A DNA stretch of 56,600 nucleotides from Helicobacteraceae bacterium (GTDB taxonomy: Bacteria > Campylobacterota > Campylobacteria > Campylobacterales > Sulfurimonadaceae), in contig WTBY01000075.1 in the NCBI GenBank assembly GCA_013138865.1, positions 1-56,600 of the forward strand, in the 5' to 3' direction. The stretch's first letter is position 1. The number at the start of each line of letters is the position of its first letter. Of the stretch, positions 1-9,398 are shown in pieces. The notes under the pieces were generated by a model. It did not search any database. It was not told the DNA's origin and saw nothing but the letters and a program-made list of their open reading frames with translations. The position numbers were made by a program, and so were the translations under genes.

Positions 1-145
1 AATACTCTAAAAAATGGTAAAAATATAAAAAATTAGAGAAAAATATACTTCAAAATTGAAAGTGAATTTTTAAAATGCTAGAATACCTAAATCGTGAAAA
101 ATAATTGGACTTGTTCAGAGGGTTCAATTCATAGAATAATAATAG

Positions 146-151
146 TATAAT
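146..151 (+). promoter_or_regulatory. -10 element of the envelope operon
   Basis: A perfect TATAAT lies 28 bases before the first start codon at 180. The region 1-145 is very AT-rich, holds no supported gene, and shows no clear -35 box, which is usual for sigma-70 promoters in Campylobacterota. It is the only good promoter candidate ahead of a run of tightly packed genes reaching 9352. Confidence 0.5.
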
Positions 152-179
152 CACAAAAATAATTAATTATGGACTTAAG

Positions 180-1403
180 ATGAACGTAGATATGATGAGA
201 AATGTAGATTATTATGTTGGTGTGCCACTTTGTGCGATCACTTCTGCTTTTAAAAAAATATACCATACAGTTGTAAGTGAAGCTACGATCAAGCCTCATA
301 ATGTTCTCTTAATAGAACTTTCAGAGATGGGAAGTGCTATTTTAGTAGATCCTGCTATGCGTAAACTTAGTGAAAATATTGATGGAGAGTTATACTTTGT
401 AATTTTCTCTAAAAATGCAGTTAGTCTTAACCTACTCGGCACTGTAAAAGAGGAAAATATTTTTAAAATAGATGAAAGCTCGATCATAAATCTTGCTACA
501 TCTTCACTTAAATTTTTAAAATGGTGTAGAAAAAAGAACATTGACTCTGTGATCGATCTTGAACTATTTTCACGTTTTACCGCTCTTTTAACTGCTTCAT
601 GTGGCGCAGTTAATCGTGTAGGATTTCACGCTTTTCATAATGAAGGACTTTACAGAGGAGATCTTTTAAGTAAAAAAGTAGCCTATAATGCACACCAACA
701 TATAAGTAAAAATTTCATTGCACTTGTTGACACACTTTTAAGCAAAAAAGATGAGCTACCTTTTTTGAAAAGAGAGATCAAAGATGAAGAAGTAGTGATC
801 GCAAAAGCACCTATAAACCCTCAAATACAGACTAGAGTTTTAGAAGTTATAGCTTCAAAATATGAGGGCTTTACAAAAGAGAAAAATCCTATTATTTTAG
901 TAAATGCAAATGCTTCAGATCTTCTACCACAGCGTCGTTGGGACAAAACTAACTATGCAGAAGTTATAAAGCAAATTTTAGAGTTTAACGAAAATGCTAT
1001 AGTACTTCTTACAGGTGCGCCTGCAGAACATGACGGTGCTCAAGTTTTAGTTGACTTAGTTAAGTCTGATCGCTGTATAAATTTTGCAGGTGCTATTAAA
1101 TTTTTAGAACTTCCTTCACTTTACTACTCAAGTGCTTTTATGCTTACAAATGACTCTGGACCAGCTCACTTTAGCTCGATCACTGATATGCATACATTTG
1201 TAATTTTTGGACCTGAAACTCCTGCACTTTATGGCTCACTAGGTCCGACAACTCCGATCTATTCGCATCTGTCATGTTCACCTTGTGTAAGTGCTTCAAA
1301 CCACAGAAAAACTCCATGTAGTGACAACCAATGTATTCAAGTGATCACTCCTGAATGGGTATTCAATGTTATAAAACCACACATGGAAAAACTAAGTAAA
1401 TAA
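180..1403 (+). CDS. GT9-family LPS heptosyltransferase-like protein
   Basis: This is a glycosyltransferase family 9 protein of 407 residues. The family transfers ADP-heptose or a related sugar onto the lipopolysaccharide core at the inner membrane. The C-terminal Rossmann half has the family signature around residues 318-345 (TNDSGPAHFSS followed by FGPETP), and a Cys-rich stretch follows near residues 365-390 (CSPC, CSDNQC). The N-terminal half is less conserved, and the acceptor cannot be told from sequence alone. In-frame ATGs at 192 and 195 are alternative starts because no strong ribosome binding site precedes 180. Its stop codon overlaps the next start by one base (TAATG), so the two are probably co-translated. 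It could equally be a heptosyltransferase I, II or III paralogue. Confidence 0.82.
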   Translation: MNVDMMRNVDYYVGVPLCAITSAFKKIYHTVVSEATIKPHNVLLIELSEMGSAILVDPAMRKLSENIDGELYFVIFSKNAVSLNLLGTVKEENIFKIDESSIINLATSSLKFLKWCRKKNIDSVIDLELFSRFTALLTASCGAVNRVGFHAFHNEGLYRGDLLSKKVAYNAHQHISKNFIALVDTLLSKKDELPFLKREIKDEEVVIAKAPINPQIQTRVLEVIASKYEGFTKEKNPIILVNANASDLLPQRRWDKTNYAEVIKQILEFNENAIVLLTGAPAEHDGAQVLVDLVKSDRCINFAGAIKFLELPSLYYSSAFMLTNDSGPAHFSSITDMHTFVIFGPETPALYGSLGPTTPIYSHLSCSPCVSASNHRKTPCSDNQCIQVITPEWVFNVIKPHMEKLSK

Positions 1404-2839
1404 TGGACTTTAGAGACAAGAAGCACTATAATTTATACTACCTTATTTTAGGTGTAACACTCTTTAGAATGGCGATCGCACCCTACTTCGGTTTAGGTGT
1501 TGATGAAGCACACTACGCTCTTTATGGTGAAAACTTAGCTCTAAGTTACTTTGATCACCCTCCTCTTGTAGGTTGGGTTCAAGCTGTTTTCACCTCTATT
1601 TTTGGTGTTAATGAGTTTGCAATTCGTTTAACAGCGATCATTATAGGGGCTGTAGTAAACTTAAGTGTTTACATACTTATTTTCAAAATTTCTCAAAGTT
1701 CAAAAACTGCCTTTATTTCAACACTCGCTCTAAATGCTTCATTTCTTTTTAATGCTCTATTTTTAATGCTCATGCCAGACACTCTGCTTTTTGTACTTTT
1801 AATACCTATAATTTTTCAAACTCTTAAACTTGAAGATGAAGCTACACTAAAAAACTTTTTAATTTTAGCTTTTTTACTAGGTCTTGCTGGACTTGCTAAA
1901 TATACAGCTGTTCTTTTTGTTGTTGCAATTGTAATATATTTTCTAATTAAAAAAAGGTACAACATACTTTTTAACATCAAAATAGTTCCTGCTATTATTC
2001 TTAGTGCTATTATGATTTTACCTATAATTATTTGGAATATTCAAAATGAGTGGATAAGCTTTGCCTTTCAAAGCTCTCACGTTGTGGCAGACAAAAGTAT
2101 AGACCTAAACGTATTCTTCAGCTCAATTGGTGCTCAGCTTGGTGCATATAATCCATTCCTTTTTATTTTAGCTTATTTTGGACTATATAAATCTTTGAGA
2201 TCCACTAACCGCTACTTGTTTATAAGTGCTATTTTTGCTCTAGTACTTATCTCTTTTTTCACTTACGCTTCACTCTACTCACGTGCACTTCCTCACTGGT
2301 CTGCTCTATTCTATATGTTAATGATTCCCATTGGAACTTACTATGCACTTGAGCTAAAGTGGACTAAGTATCTTAAATACTCAATAGGTTTTGGTCTTAT
2401 TGTATCTGCAATTCTATACTTAGAGTTAGCACTAAAGTTTATTCCTCTTCCACATTATCAGTCACTTCACCGAGACATACATGGATATGAACGAATTATG
2501 AATGAAGCAAATAGACTTATTAGTGATCCTACAAAAGAGGCATTCGCAGTTACAAACTGGAGCATAGCCTCTCGTGCTCTTTTTTACAATAGAGCATATA
2601 AAAGCAATGTTTACCTAATTGATGACAGGTACGATCAATTTGACATTTGGCAAAATGGATCACCAAATGGAAAAGATTTACTTTTTATTAACACTCATTT
2701 TTTTAATGTTAATGTAGATAATTTAAAATGTAAAAGCGTAGAAAAAGCAAAAGAGTTTGACATATTACTAAATAATAACAAAGTTAACACAATATCGTTA
2801 ATATGGTGCAAGGGGTACAATAAAAATGAAAATAGATAA
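1403..2839 (+). CDS. GT39 (ArnT/PMT-like) membrane glycosyltransferase
   Basis: This integral membrane protein of 478 residues has about ten hydrophobic segments. The first extracytoplasmic loop carries the dolichyl-phosphate-mannose mannosyltransferase signature: VDEAHY at residues 33-38 and YFDHPPLVGW at 49-58, where the Asp-Glu pair is catalytic in the family. Relatives move a sugar from a polyprenyl-phosphate donor onto lipid A or protein on the periplasmic face. Placement between a GT9 heptosyltransferase and a PAP2 phosphatase suggests lipopolysaccharide decoration, but the sugar and acceptor are unknown. The C-terminal 100 residues form a soluble domain. It overlaps the upstream stop by one base and the next gene by 14 bases. 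Confidence 0.8.
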   Translation: MDFRDKKHYNLYYLILGVTLFRMAIAPYFGLGVDEAHYALYGENLALSYFDHPPLVGWVQAVFTSIFGVNEFAIRLTAIIIGAVVNLSVYILIFKISQSSKTAFISTLALNASFLFNALFLMLMPDTLLFVLLIPIIFQTLKLEDEATLKNFLILAFLLGLAGLAKYTAVLFVVAIVIYFLIKKRYNILFNIKIVPAIILSAIMILPIIIWNIQNEWISFAFQSSHVVADKSIDLNVFFSSIGAQLGAYNPFLFILAYFGLYKSLRSTNRYLFISAIFALVLISFFTYASLYSRALPHWSALFYMLMIPIGTYYALELKWTKYLKYSIGFGLIVSAILYLELALKFIPLPHYQSLHRDIHGYERIMNEANRLISDPTKEAFAVTNWSIASRALFYNRAYKSNVYLIDDRYDQFDIWQNGSPNGKDLLFINTHFFNVNVDNLKCKSVEKAKEFDILLNNNKVNTISLIWCKGYNKNENR

Positions 2840-3464
2840 TATAAACAAAATAGTATATTCTATACTAATTTCTGGTGCTATTTTAATAGTGATTTTATAT
2901 AACTTTATAGATAGAGATAGCGGTTATTACTTTATAGAACAACGTGATACTGTTTTGTTTACGATCACAAAGTTTTTAAGTATGGGTGCTAAGTCTACCT
3001 ATTTTCTTATTTTTAGTGCTCTTGGTTTTTTAGCTTATAAATATATATTTAAAAATAGTGCTATACAAGAGAAGTTAGCTTTTTTCTTTCTCTCTCTCGT
3101 AGTTAGTGGAGTTATCTCTGTAGTTTTAAAAGTTTTCTTCGGTAAGGCGCGTCCATTAATTTTAAAAAATGATGATTTTTTTGGTTTTACATGGCTTAAC
3201 TTTAATTATGATTATCACTCATTTCCATCAGGTCACACTACAACAGCATTTGCGATCGCTACTTCTTTAGCACTTATGTTTCCTCGCTACATTGCAGTTT
3301 TTTACGCTTACGCCATTACTATGGGCTTAGTGCGTATAGGTTGTTGGGCTCACTTTCCAAGTGATGTAGTTGCAGGTGCTATGGTTGGGACTATTACTGT
3401 TTTATTTCTATATAAACAAGAAAAAATATTACCTATTTTAAAGGAAAAACAAAATGTTAAATAA
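2826..3464 (+). CDS. PAP2-family membrane lipid phosphatase
   Basis: This is a 212-residue membrane phosphatase with about six transmembrane segments. All three PAP2 motifs are present: K102-x6-R109-P110, PSGH at 134-137, and R170-x5-H176-x3-D180. Those residues bind phosphate and include the catalytic His pair on the periplasmic side. The likely substrate is undecaprenyl pyrophosphate (carrier recycling) or lipid A 1-phosphate (LpxE-like). Sequence does not decide between them. Presence of uppS in the same operon fits the first option, and the LPS-type transferases upstream fit the second. The start overlaps the upstream gene by 14 bases, and the end overlaps glmU by 11. Confidence 0.82.
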   Translation: MKIDNINKIVYSILISGAILIVILYNFIDRDSGYYFIEQRDTVLFTITKFLSMGAKSTYFLIFSALGFLAYKYIFKNSAIQEKLAFFFLSLVVSGVISVVLKVFFGKARPLILKNDDFFGFTWLNFNYDYHSFPSGHTTTAFAIATSLALMFPRYIAVFYAYAITMGLVRIGCWAHFPSDVVAGAMVGTITVLFLYKQEKILPILKEKQNVK

Positions 3465-4752
3465 ACTATCAATAGTAATTTTAGCAGCTGGAAAAGGCTC
3501 ACGTATGAAGTCTAATAAGGCTAAAGTTCTGCATGACATTAGTGGTAAGCCTATGCTTTACCATATTATTAAAGAGTCTTTAGTTATTAGTGATGATGTG
3601 ATCGTAGTAGTTGCTCATCAAAAAGATGCTGTAATAAAACAGATGAATAGTTATTTTGAAAACATCACTTATATAACACAAAATGCAGATGAGTTTCCAG
3701 GAACTGGTGGTGCTATGATGGGTGTTAAACCAAAGTATGATGACGTTTTAGTTCTTAATGGGGACATGCCACTTATAACTTCTGATGCACTAGAACTTTT
3801 TTTACAGAGTGATAGCGATATAACTATGAGTATTTTTGATCTTATAAACCCTGATGGTTATGGAAGAGTAGCAATAGAAAATTCTAAAGTACAATACATA
3901 GTAGAACAAAAAGATGCAACTTCTGAGCAAGAAGAAATCACAACAGTAAATGCAGGTATCTACCGTTTTAAAACATCTGTACTTAAAACTTATATACCCC
4001 AACTCTCAAATGATAACGCACAAGATGAATACTATTTAACAGATATTATTGCACTTGCCAAGAGAGACGCTTTAAGTATAAAACCTCTTTTGGTTGATGA
4101 AGAGCTATTTAAAGGTGTAAACTCTAAGTATGATTTAGCCCAAGCAGAGATAATTATGCAAAATCGCATAAAAGAGATGTGGATGAAAAAAGGTGTAACT
4201 ATGCAACTTCCACAGACTATCTACATAGAAGAGGGAGTTGAGCTTAGTGGAGAGTGTATACTAGAAAATGGTGTTAGACTCGCTCAAAATAGTATTATTT
4301 GTGACTCTCATATAAAAGCGTATTCTGTGATCGAAGATAGTGTTATTACAGACAGTGCCATAGGACCTATGGCACATATTCGCCCTTCTTGTGTTATTAA
4401 AAATACACATATAGGAAATTTTGTTGAAGTTAAAAAAAGCTCTTTAAATGGCGTCAAAGCAGGTCACCTATCTTACCTTGGAGATTCTCAGATCGAAGAG
4501 GGAACAAATATAGGTGCAGGTGTAATAACTTGTAACTATGATGGTATAAATAAGTATAAAACCACTATAGGAAAGAATGTTTTCATAGGCAGTGACTCTC
4601 AGATAGTTGCGCCATGTGTGATCGAAGATAATGTTATGATCGCAGCAGGAACGACAATTGCTTGTAAAAAGGTTGAGAGCGGTGTTTTAGCAATTAATAG
4701 AGCGCCACTTAAAACTGTAAAAAACTTTTTTTACAAATTTTTCAAGAAATAA
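3454..4752 (+). CDS. glmU: bifunctional GlcNAc-1-P uridylyltransferase / GlcN-1-P acetyltransferase
   Basis: GlmU makes UDP-N-acetylglucosamine, the shared precursor of peptidoglycan and lipid A, in two cytoplasmic reactions. The N-terminal nucleotidyltransferase domain opens with VILAAGKGSRM at residues 8-18. The C-terminal half is a left-handed beta-helix of hexapeptide repeats that includes the acetyltransferase residues around MAHIRPSCVI and NIGAGVITCNYDG. At 432 residues it is slightly short, as is common in Campylobacterota, and both domains look complete. It overlaps the upstream PAP2 gene by 11 bases. Several Ile codons here fall in GATCG context, part of the word bias described in the findings. 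Confidence 0.96.
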   Translation: MLNKLSIVILAAGKGSRMKSNKAKVLHDISGKPMLYHIIKESLVISDDVIVVVAHQKDAVIKQMNSYFENITYITQNADEFPGTGGAMMGVKPKYDDVLVLNGDMPLITSDALELFLQSDSDITMSIFDLINPDGYGRVAIENSKVQYIVEQKDATSEQEEITTVNAGIYRFKTSVLKTYIPQLSNDNAQDEYYLTDIIALAKRDALSIKPLLVDEELFKGVNSKYDLAQAEIIMQNRIKEMWMKKGVTMQLPQTIYIEEGVELSGECILENGVRLAQNSIICDSHIKAYSVIEDSVITDSAIGPMAHIRPSCVIKNTHIGNFVEVKKSSLNGVKAGHLSYLGDSQIEEGTNIGAGVITCNYDGINKYKTTIGKNVFIGSDSQIVAPCVIEDNVMIAAGTTIACKKVESGVLAINRAPLKTVKNFFYKFFKK

Positions 4753-4760
4753 GGGAAAAA

Positions 4761-4877
4761 ATGGATGACTTAGGTCCAGTTATAGTATTTATGCTTATAG
4801 TGCTCTTTATAGAGTCTCTTTTAGGTCATGATTCAAGATTAGAAATTAAACAAAAAAAAGAAAAAGAGAAGAAATAG
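4761..4877 (+). CDS. 38-residue single-pass membrane peptide
   Basis: This short reading frame fills the gap between glmU and coaBC. A good ribosome binding site (AAGGG, 4751-4755) lies six bases before the ATG at 4761, and a TAG ends it at 4877. The product starts MDDLGPVIVFMLIVLF, giving one hydrophobic helix at about residues 6-21, then a strongly basic tail (KQKKKEKEKK) that should remain in the cytoplasm. I do not recognise the family. The ribosome binding site, helix-plus-basic-tail pattern and exact fit between two operon genes argue that it is expressed. Its size is below most gene-caller thresholds. Confidence 0.55.
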   Translation: MDDLGPVIVFMLIVLFIESLLGHDSRLEIKQKKEKEKK

Positions 4878-4884
4878 AACTATT

Positions 4885-6171
4885 ATGAACTTAAAAGATC
4901 AGTTTACAAATTTACTACAAAACAAAAAAATACTACTTGGTGTTACTGGTTCTATATCAGTATATAAGGCACTTGAGCTTACTCGCCTTTTCATAAAAGC
5001 AGGTGCCGAGGTAAAAGTTGTTATGAGCCAAAGTGCTAAAAAATTTGTAACTCCTCTTAGTTTTGAAGTTCTTACATCAAATAGAGTTTTAGATGACACT
5101 AATGAGTGTTGGGTTAGTGATCATAATCATATAAAAACAACTTCTTGGGCAGATGTTTTCGTGATCGCACCTGCAACTGCAAACACGATCGCAAAACTTG
5201 CAAATGCAATCGCAGACAACATGCTACTACAGTGTGCTCTGGCTTTCGAGAATAGTAAAATTATAGCTCCAGCAGCAAACACTAAAATGTTAGCAAACCC
5301 AATAACACAAGCAAATATTAAAATGTTAAATATATCTTCTTACACTTTTGTAGAGACTCAAAATAAAGAGTTAGCTTGTAAAGAGGTTGGAGATGGCGCA
5401 CTAGCAGAGCCATTAGACATTTTTTACACAACCGCACGTGAGCTTCTTAAAGATGAATACTGGGTAAATAGACGTGTAGTTGTAAGTGGTGGAGGTACGA
5501 TCGAGAAGATTGATGAAGTTAGATACTTAAGTAACTTTTCAAGTGGAAAAATGGCAAATAATTTAGCACTAAGTCTCTACCTAAGAGGTGCTGATGTAAA
5601 CCTAATAAGTACAAAACTAAGTCCTGAACTTCCTACTAATATGCACCACATAGAAGTTCAAAGTTCTGAAGAGATGCAAGAGTATATAAAAGACTCCATT
5701 CGTATAGCTAAAAAAGGTATTCTTACAAAAGCCACATTAGTAGGTGACTCTCACCCCGAGCTTATAAGAAAAGAACCATACCTCTTTATGGTAGCAGCTG
5801 TAAGTGACTATATTCCTAAATTTTCTCAAAGTGGCAAACTTAAAAAAGAGACTTTAGGTAATGAGTGGAGTTTAGAGTTAAAACAAAATATTGATATTTT
5901 AAATTCTCTTGATAAGACAGATATAAAAACTATCGCTTTTAAAGCTGAAATGGATATATCAACTGCAAAAATGGATGCAACCAACATACTTGAAAAGAAA
6001 AAAGTTGATGCAGTTTGTTTGAATATTTTAGAAGACTCTAGTAGTTTTGGAACTACACAAAACTCAATAGAACTTATAACAAAAAATAGCTCAACCAAGT
6101 TTGAGAAGATGGATAAACTCCCTCTTTCATTAAAAATAGTAGACTCTCTTAAAGGTACATATAGTGAGTAA
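4885..6171 (+). CDS. coaBC: phosphopantothenoylcysteine decarboxylase / phosphopantothenate-cysteine ligase
   Basis: CoaBC carries out two consecutive steps of coenzyme A synthesis: CTP-dependent joining of cysteine to 4'-phosphopantothenate, then FMN-dependent decarboxylation. The N-terminal flavoprotein (CoaC) domain begins ILLGVTGSISVYKALEL near residues 16-32 and includes the APAxxNTM-like stretch APAANTKM around residue 130. The CoaB domain starts near residue 195 with VVVSGGGTIEKIDEVR and continues with FSSGKMA. The length of 428 is typical, although an insertion-like stretch follows KGILTKATLVG around residue 275. It sits seven bases after the small membrane peptide and overlaps uppS by eight bases. 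Confidence 0.95.
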   Translation: MNLKDQFTNLLQNKKILLGVTGSISVYKALELTRLFIKAGAEVKVVMSQSAKKFVTPLSFEVLTSNRVLDDTNECWVSDHNHIKTTSWADVFVIAPATANTIAKLANAIADNMLLQCALAFENSKIIAPAANTKMLANPITQANIKMLNISSYTFVETQNKELACKEVGDGALAEPLDIFYTTARELLKDEYWVNRRVVVSGGGTIEKIDEVRYLSNFSSGKMANNLALSLYLRGADVNLISTKLSPELPTNMHHIEVQSSEEMQEYIKDSIRIAKKGILTKATLVGDSHPELIRKEPYLFMVAAVSDYIPKFSQSGKLKKETLGNEWSLELKQNIDILNSLDKTDIKTIAFKAEMDISTAKMDATNILEKKKVDAVCLNILEDSSSFGTTQNSIELITKNSSTKFEKMDKLPLSLKIVDSLKGTYSE

Positions 6172-6844
6172 CCAACTAAAACATATAGCCATCATCATGG
6201 ATGGGAATGGACGTTGGGCAGAGCTTAGAGGTGAAAACCGAACAAAAGGTCATGAAAAGGGTGCTGAAGTTGTACGTGACATTACAACTTACTGTGCAAA
6301 TCATAAAGATATAGAGCAGTTAACACTTTATGCTTTTTCAACTGAGAACTGGAAACGACCAAAGCTTGAAGTTGCTTTTTTAATGAAACTCTTAGAGAGT
6401 TGGTTAAAAAAAGAACTCCCGCTCTATTTAAAGAATGACGTAAAATTTATGCCAATCGGTGATCTGTCAAAGTTCTCTTCTTCACTACAAAAAACGATAT
6501 CAAAAATTCAAGAGAAAACAGCACACTGTAAAAAACTAACTCAAACATTAGCACTTAACTATGGTGCACGTGATGAGCTAGTACGCGCTATAAACACTCT
6601 TAATAATGCTAGTATGCCTATAAGTGAAAAGAGCATATCTCATGCACTTGACTGTGAGAATGATGTTGATCTACTTATAAGAACAGGTGGCGATCATAGA
6701 CTCTCAAATTTTTTACTATGGCAAGCCTCTTATGCTGAACTATTTTTTAGTGATACTCTGTGGCCAAACTTTACAATAGATGAGATGTCAACTATAATAG
6801 AAAAATTCAGCTCTATTGAGCGTCGTTTTGGAGCGTTAAAATAA
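6164..6844 (+). CDS. uppS: undecaprenyl pyrophosphate synthase
   Basis: UppS condenses eight isopentenyl units onto farnesyl pyrophosphate to make the C55 carrier for peptidoglycan and O-antigen. The N-terminus contains the cis-prenyltransferase signature IAIIMDGNGRWAE with the catalytic Asp at about residue 13. The C-terminus carries RTGGDHRLSNFLLWQ and the ELFFSDTLWP motif. It starts at GTG, eight bases inside coaBC, so translational coupling is likely. The length of 226 residues is normal. Its product is the substrate class of the PAP2 phosphatase encoded upstream in the same operon. Confidence 0.96.
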   Translation: MSNQLKHIAIIMDGNGRWAELRGENRTKGHEKGAEVVRDITTYCANHKDIEQLTLYAFSTENWKRPKLEVAFLMKLLESWLKKELPLYLKNDVKFMPIGDLSKFSSSLQKTISKIQEKTAHCKKLTQTLALNYGARDELVRAINTLNNASMPISEKSISHALDCENDVDLLIRTGGDHRLSNFLLWQASYAELFFSDTLWPNFTIDEMSTIIEKFSSIERRFGALK

Positions 6845-7596
6845 TGGAATTAACTTTTATATTTATTATTGGTATTTTAATAGGATCTTTTTTAAATGTT
6901 GTAATTTTACGCATTCCTAAAGATGAGAGCATAGCATTCCCTGCTTCTCACTGTGGATCATGTAAAAAACCTCTTAAATGGTTTCATAATATTCCACTTT
7001 TCTCTTGGGCTTTTCTAAGAGGAAAGTGTGCTTTTTGTCAAGAAAAAATATCTATTCAATACCCTATAATAGAACTTCTTAGCGGAGTTCTTTTTGTAGT
7101 TATATTTGCTAAAATGGGTATCTCGATACCTACACTTTTAGTAGCTTTTAGCTTTTTAACACTTTTAGCTCTTTCTGTGATCGATCTTCACTATAAAATG
7201 GTTCCAGATTCACTAAATTTACTTGCTTTAACTTTAGCGATCGCAGCTGCTTACTCGTTAACAGCTTTTGTTGATAACTTGGTAAATGCACTTATTTTTG
7301 CAGGTGCTTTTACACTTTTACGTTTTTACATTAGTTTTGCTATTAATCGTGAAGCTATGGGCGAAGCAGACATTATGGTTGCAGCTACTATGGGTGCACT
7401 TTTAGGTGTTAAATTAACATTAGTAGCTATTTTCATATCAGCTCTTTTAGCGCTACCTGCTATGCTCTTAACACAAGATAAAGAAGACCCTGACTCTTTA
7501 GAATTACCATACATCCCTTTCTTAGCACTGGCAACACTTTTAGTATACATTTTTGATACTCCAATTTATGCCTACTTAGAAGCAACATACGGTTAA
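6844..7596 (+). CDS. type IV prepilin peptidase (A24 family)
   Basis: This polytopic inner-membrane Asp protease of 250 residues is expected to cleave and N-methylate prepilins or pseudopilins. The N-terminal domain has the two zinc-binding pairs (CGSC about residue 37, CAFC about residue 62) flanking the conserved NIPLFSW and QYPIIE. The two catalytic Asp positions are in VIDLHYKMVPD and GEADIMV. The second motif reads G-E-A-D, not the textbook G-x-G-D, a variant I associate with this phylum from memory. No pilin genes lie in the window. The start overlaps the uppS stop by one base. Confidence 0.88.
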   Translation: MELTFIFIIGILIGSFLNVVILRIPKDESIAFPASHCGSCKKPLKWFHNIPLFSWAFLRGKCAFCQEKISIQYPIIELLSGVLFVVIFAKMGISIPTLLVAFSFLTLLALSVIDLHYKMVPDSLNLLALTLAIAAAYSLTAFVDNLVNALIFAGAFTLLRFYISFAINREAMGEADIMVAATMGALLGVKLTLVAIFISALLALPAMLLTQDKEDPDSLELPYIPFLALATLLVYIFDTPIYAYLEATYG

Positions 7597-7598
7597 TA

Positions 7599-8618
7599 AT
7601 GGATAGTTTACGTCGCTACATAATAAAAAACTTTTCTTTACTTTTCTTTAGTATTTTTATGCCACTTTTTGTAATCGCTTCTGTTGTCTTTTTAGTTAAA
7701 CTTGCAACTTACACTTCTGTTATACAGCTAAGTATTTTTGAGATGTTTAAGCTATACCTTTTTATTTTACCTGAGATCTTTTTTTATACCCTTCCGATCA
7801 CATTCTTTATAGCTGCAACAATGTCACTGTTTCAACTCTCAACAGACAATGAGATGGTAGTTGTTTTTTCACTTGGAATTGAGCCAAACTTTATTTTAAA
7901 GACACTGCTACGCCCTGCTCTTCTGCTTTCAGTTCTGATGAGTTTTAACTTTTTTGTTCTATTTCCACACTCTACAGTTCTCTCAACTAACCTTATACGC
8001 TATAAAACAAGTGAAGCTGCATTTAACCTAAGTGCTTCAGAGTTTGGTCATAGTTTTGGAAACTGGTTGCTATATATAGGCAAAGCAAATGAAGATAAAA
8101 CATATAGTGATGTATTTCTTTTTAACAAAAGTAAAGAAGAAGAGATACTAATAAGTGCCAATAAGGCAGAAGTCTTAAATGATGGCGGTCTTTTAGTTTT
8201 AAAATTAAGTGATGGTGAGGGATATAGTTATTCTCAAGAGAGATTCAACCAACTAGAGTTTGAAACAATGAAAATAAATAATGCTCTAAAAACAGATCTA
8301 CGTCCATATGCATCTTCTTTAGAGTTTTGGTTAAGTAACGATCGACGTGAAAGTAAGCGAGAGATGTTTATTACAGACACACTGCTCTCTATTTTTCCTG
8401 TTCTATCGCTATTTTTAGTTATGAGCATAGGAATAGTAAATGTACGTCATCAAAAAGCTAAAATATATCTATTTCTATTTTTAAGTATCGCGGCCTACTA
8501 TGGTCTAACAATAGGTTTAATAAAAGTTCTTGGTTTTTACAACATTCCATTTGTAATATTCTTAACACTTTTAGTCTCCATACCTATTTATAAAAAAGCT
8601 ATCCTAAGTCGCTTTTAG
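7599..8618 (+). CDS. LptF/LptG-family LPS export permease
   Basis: This 339-residue protein has the YjgP/YjgQ (LptF/G) layout: about three N-terminal transmembrane helices, a periplasmic beta-jellyroll-like domain (about residues 115-255), then three C-terminal helices. In the Lpt machine two such subunits and the LptB ATPase lift lipopolysaccharide from the inner membrane. Start MDSLRRYIIKNF and the helix with FFYTLPITFFIAATMSLFQLS are typical. F and G subunits are similar, and I lean to LptF without certainty. No partner subunit is encoded nearby. It begins two bases after the peptidase stop and ends one base into truA. Confidence 0.82.
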   Translation: MDSLRRYIIKNFSLLFFSIFMPLFVIASVVFLVKLATYTSVIQLSIFEMFKLYLFILPEIFFYTLPITFFIAATMSLFQLSTDNEMVVVFSLGIEPNFILKTLLRPALLLSVLMSFNFFVLFPHSTVLSTNLIRYKTSEAAFNLSASEFGHSFGNWLLYIGKANEDKTYSDVFLFNKSKEEEILISANKAEVLNDGGLLVLKLSDGEGYSYSQERFNQLEFETMKINNALKTDLRPYASSLEFWLSNDRRESKREMFITDTLLSIFPVLSLFLVMSIGIVNVRHQKAKIYLFLFLSIAAYYGLTIGLIKVLGFYNIPFVIFLTLLVSIPIYKKAILSRF

Positions 8619-9352
8619 TGCGTTATAAACTAACTATTAGCTACAATGGAGCTCTCTTTTTTGGATCTCAGTCTCAAAAAAATACTTCTCAAACAGTTTT
8701 AGGTAAGTTTGAAGGTGTTCTAAAAAAACTACAAATTAACTCTAAAATAGTAGCCTCAGGAAGAACTGATCGCGGTGTTCACGCAACAGGTCAAGTTATA
8801 CATTTTGATGTACCTGACTTTTGGAACGATAAAAAAAGACTTCACACTATTTTAAACCAGAAACTACCTCCAAGTATAAGAGTAAAAAAAGTAGAGTTAG
8901 TTAATGATGAGTTTCACGCTCGTTATAGTGCTTCAAGAAGAGTCTATCGCTATGTTTTATGTGAAGGTGAAGCTAACCCTTTTGAGTATGACTTTATAAC
9001 TTTTCATAAAAAAATAGATCTAGAACTTTTAGAAAACTCTATAAAACTTTTTGAGGGTAAACACAACTTTGAAATGTTTAAAAAAAGTGGTTCACCCACT
9101 ACTAATTTTGTAAGAACTATATATAAAACTTCTGCCTATAGACATAAAGAAAAAGTAGTTTTACACTTTGAAGCAGATGGATATTTACGATCACAAATAC
9201 GCCTAATGGTAGGTTTTTTACTTCAAATAAACGATAAAATTTTAGATGAGACACAACTTCAAGATCAACTTTCAAATGTTACACAGCACTCAACTTTTAT
9301 AGCCCCTTGTAATGGGCTATACTTAGCAAAAATAAAGTACCCTTTACATTAA
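8618..9352 (+). CDS. truA: tRNA pseudouridine(38-40) synthase
   Basis: TruA isomerises uridines 38-40 in the anticodon stem of many tRNAs. The catalytic signature ASGRTDRGVHATGQV sits near residues 46-60, with the nucleophilic Asp in RTDRG. The C-terminal half carries the RSQIRLMVG motif typical of the family. The length of 244 residues is normal. The start codon is GTG and shares a base with the upstream stop (TAGTG). It closes the long envelope operon; a short AT-rich gap of 46 bases follows. Confidence 0.95.
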   Translation: MRYKLTISYNGALFFGSQSQKNTSQTVLGKFEGVLKKLQINSKIVASGRTDRGVHATGQVIHFDVPDFWNDKKRLHTILNQKLPPSIRVKKVELVNDEFHARYSASRRVYRYVLCEGEANPFEYDFITFHKKIDLELLENSIKLFEGKHNFEMFKKSGSPTTNFVRTIYKTSAYRHKEKVVLHFEADGYLRSQIRLMVGFLLQINDKILDETQLQDQLSNVTQHSTFIAPCNGLYLAKIKYPLH

Positions 9353-9398
9353 TAGTTTTTTATACTACAATCACTCTTTATAAAAATAAAGGCACTTA

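Noticed and set aside
9300-9325. AGCCC...GGGCT hairpin as a terminator for truA
   Set aside because: It lies inside the coding region about 30 bases before the stop and is not followed by a U tract.
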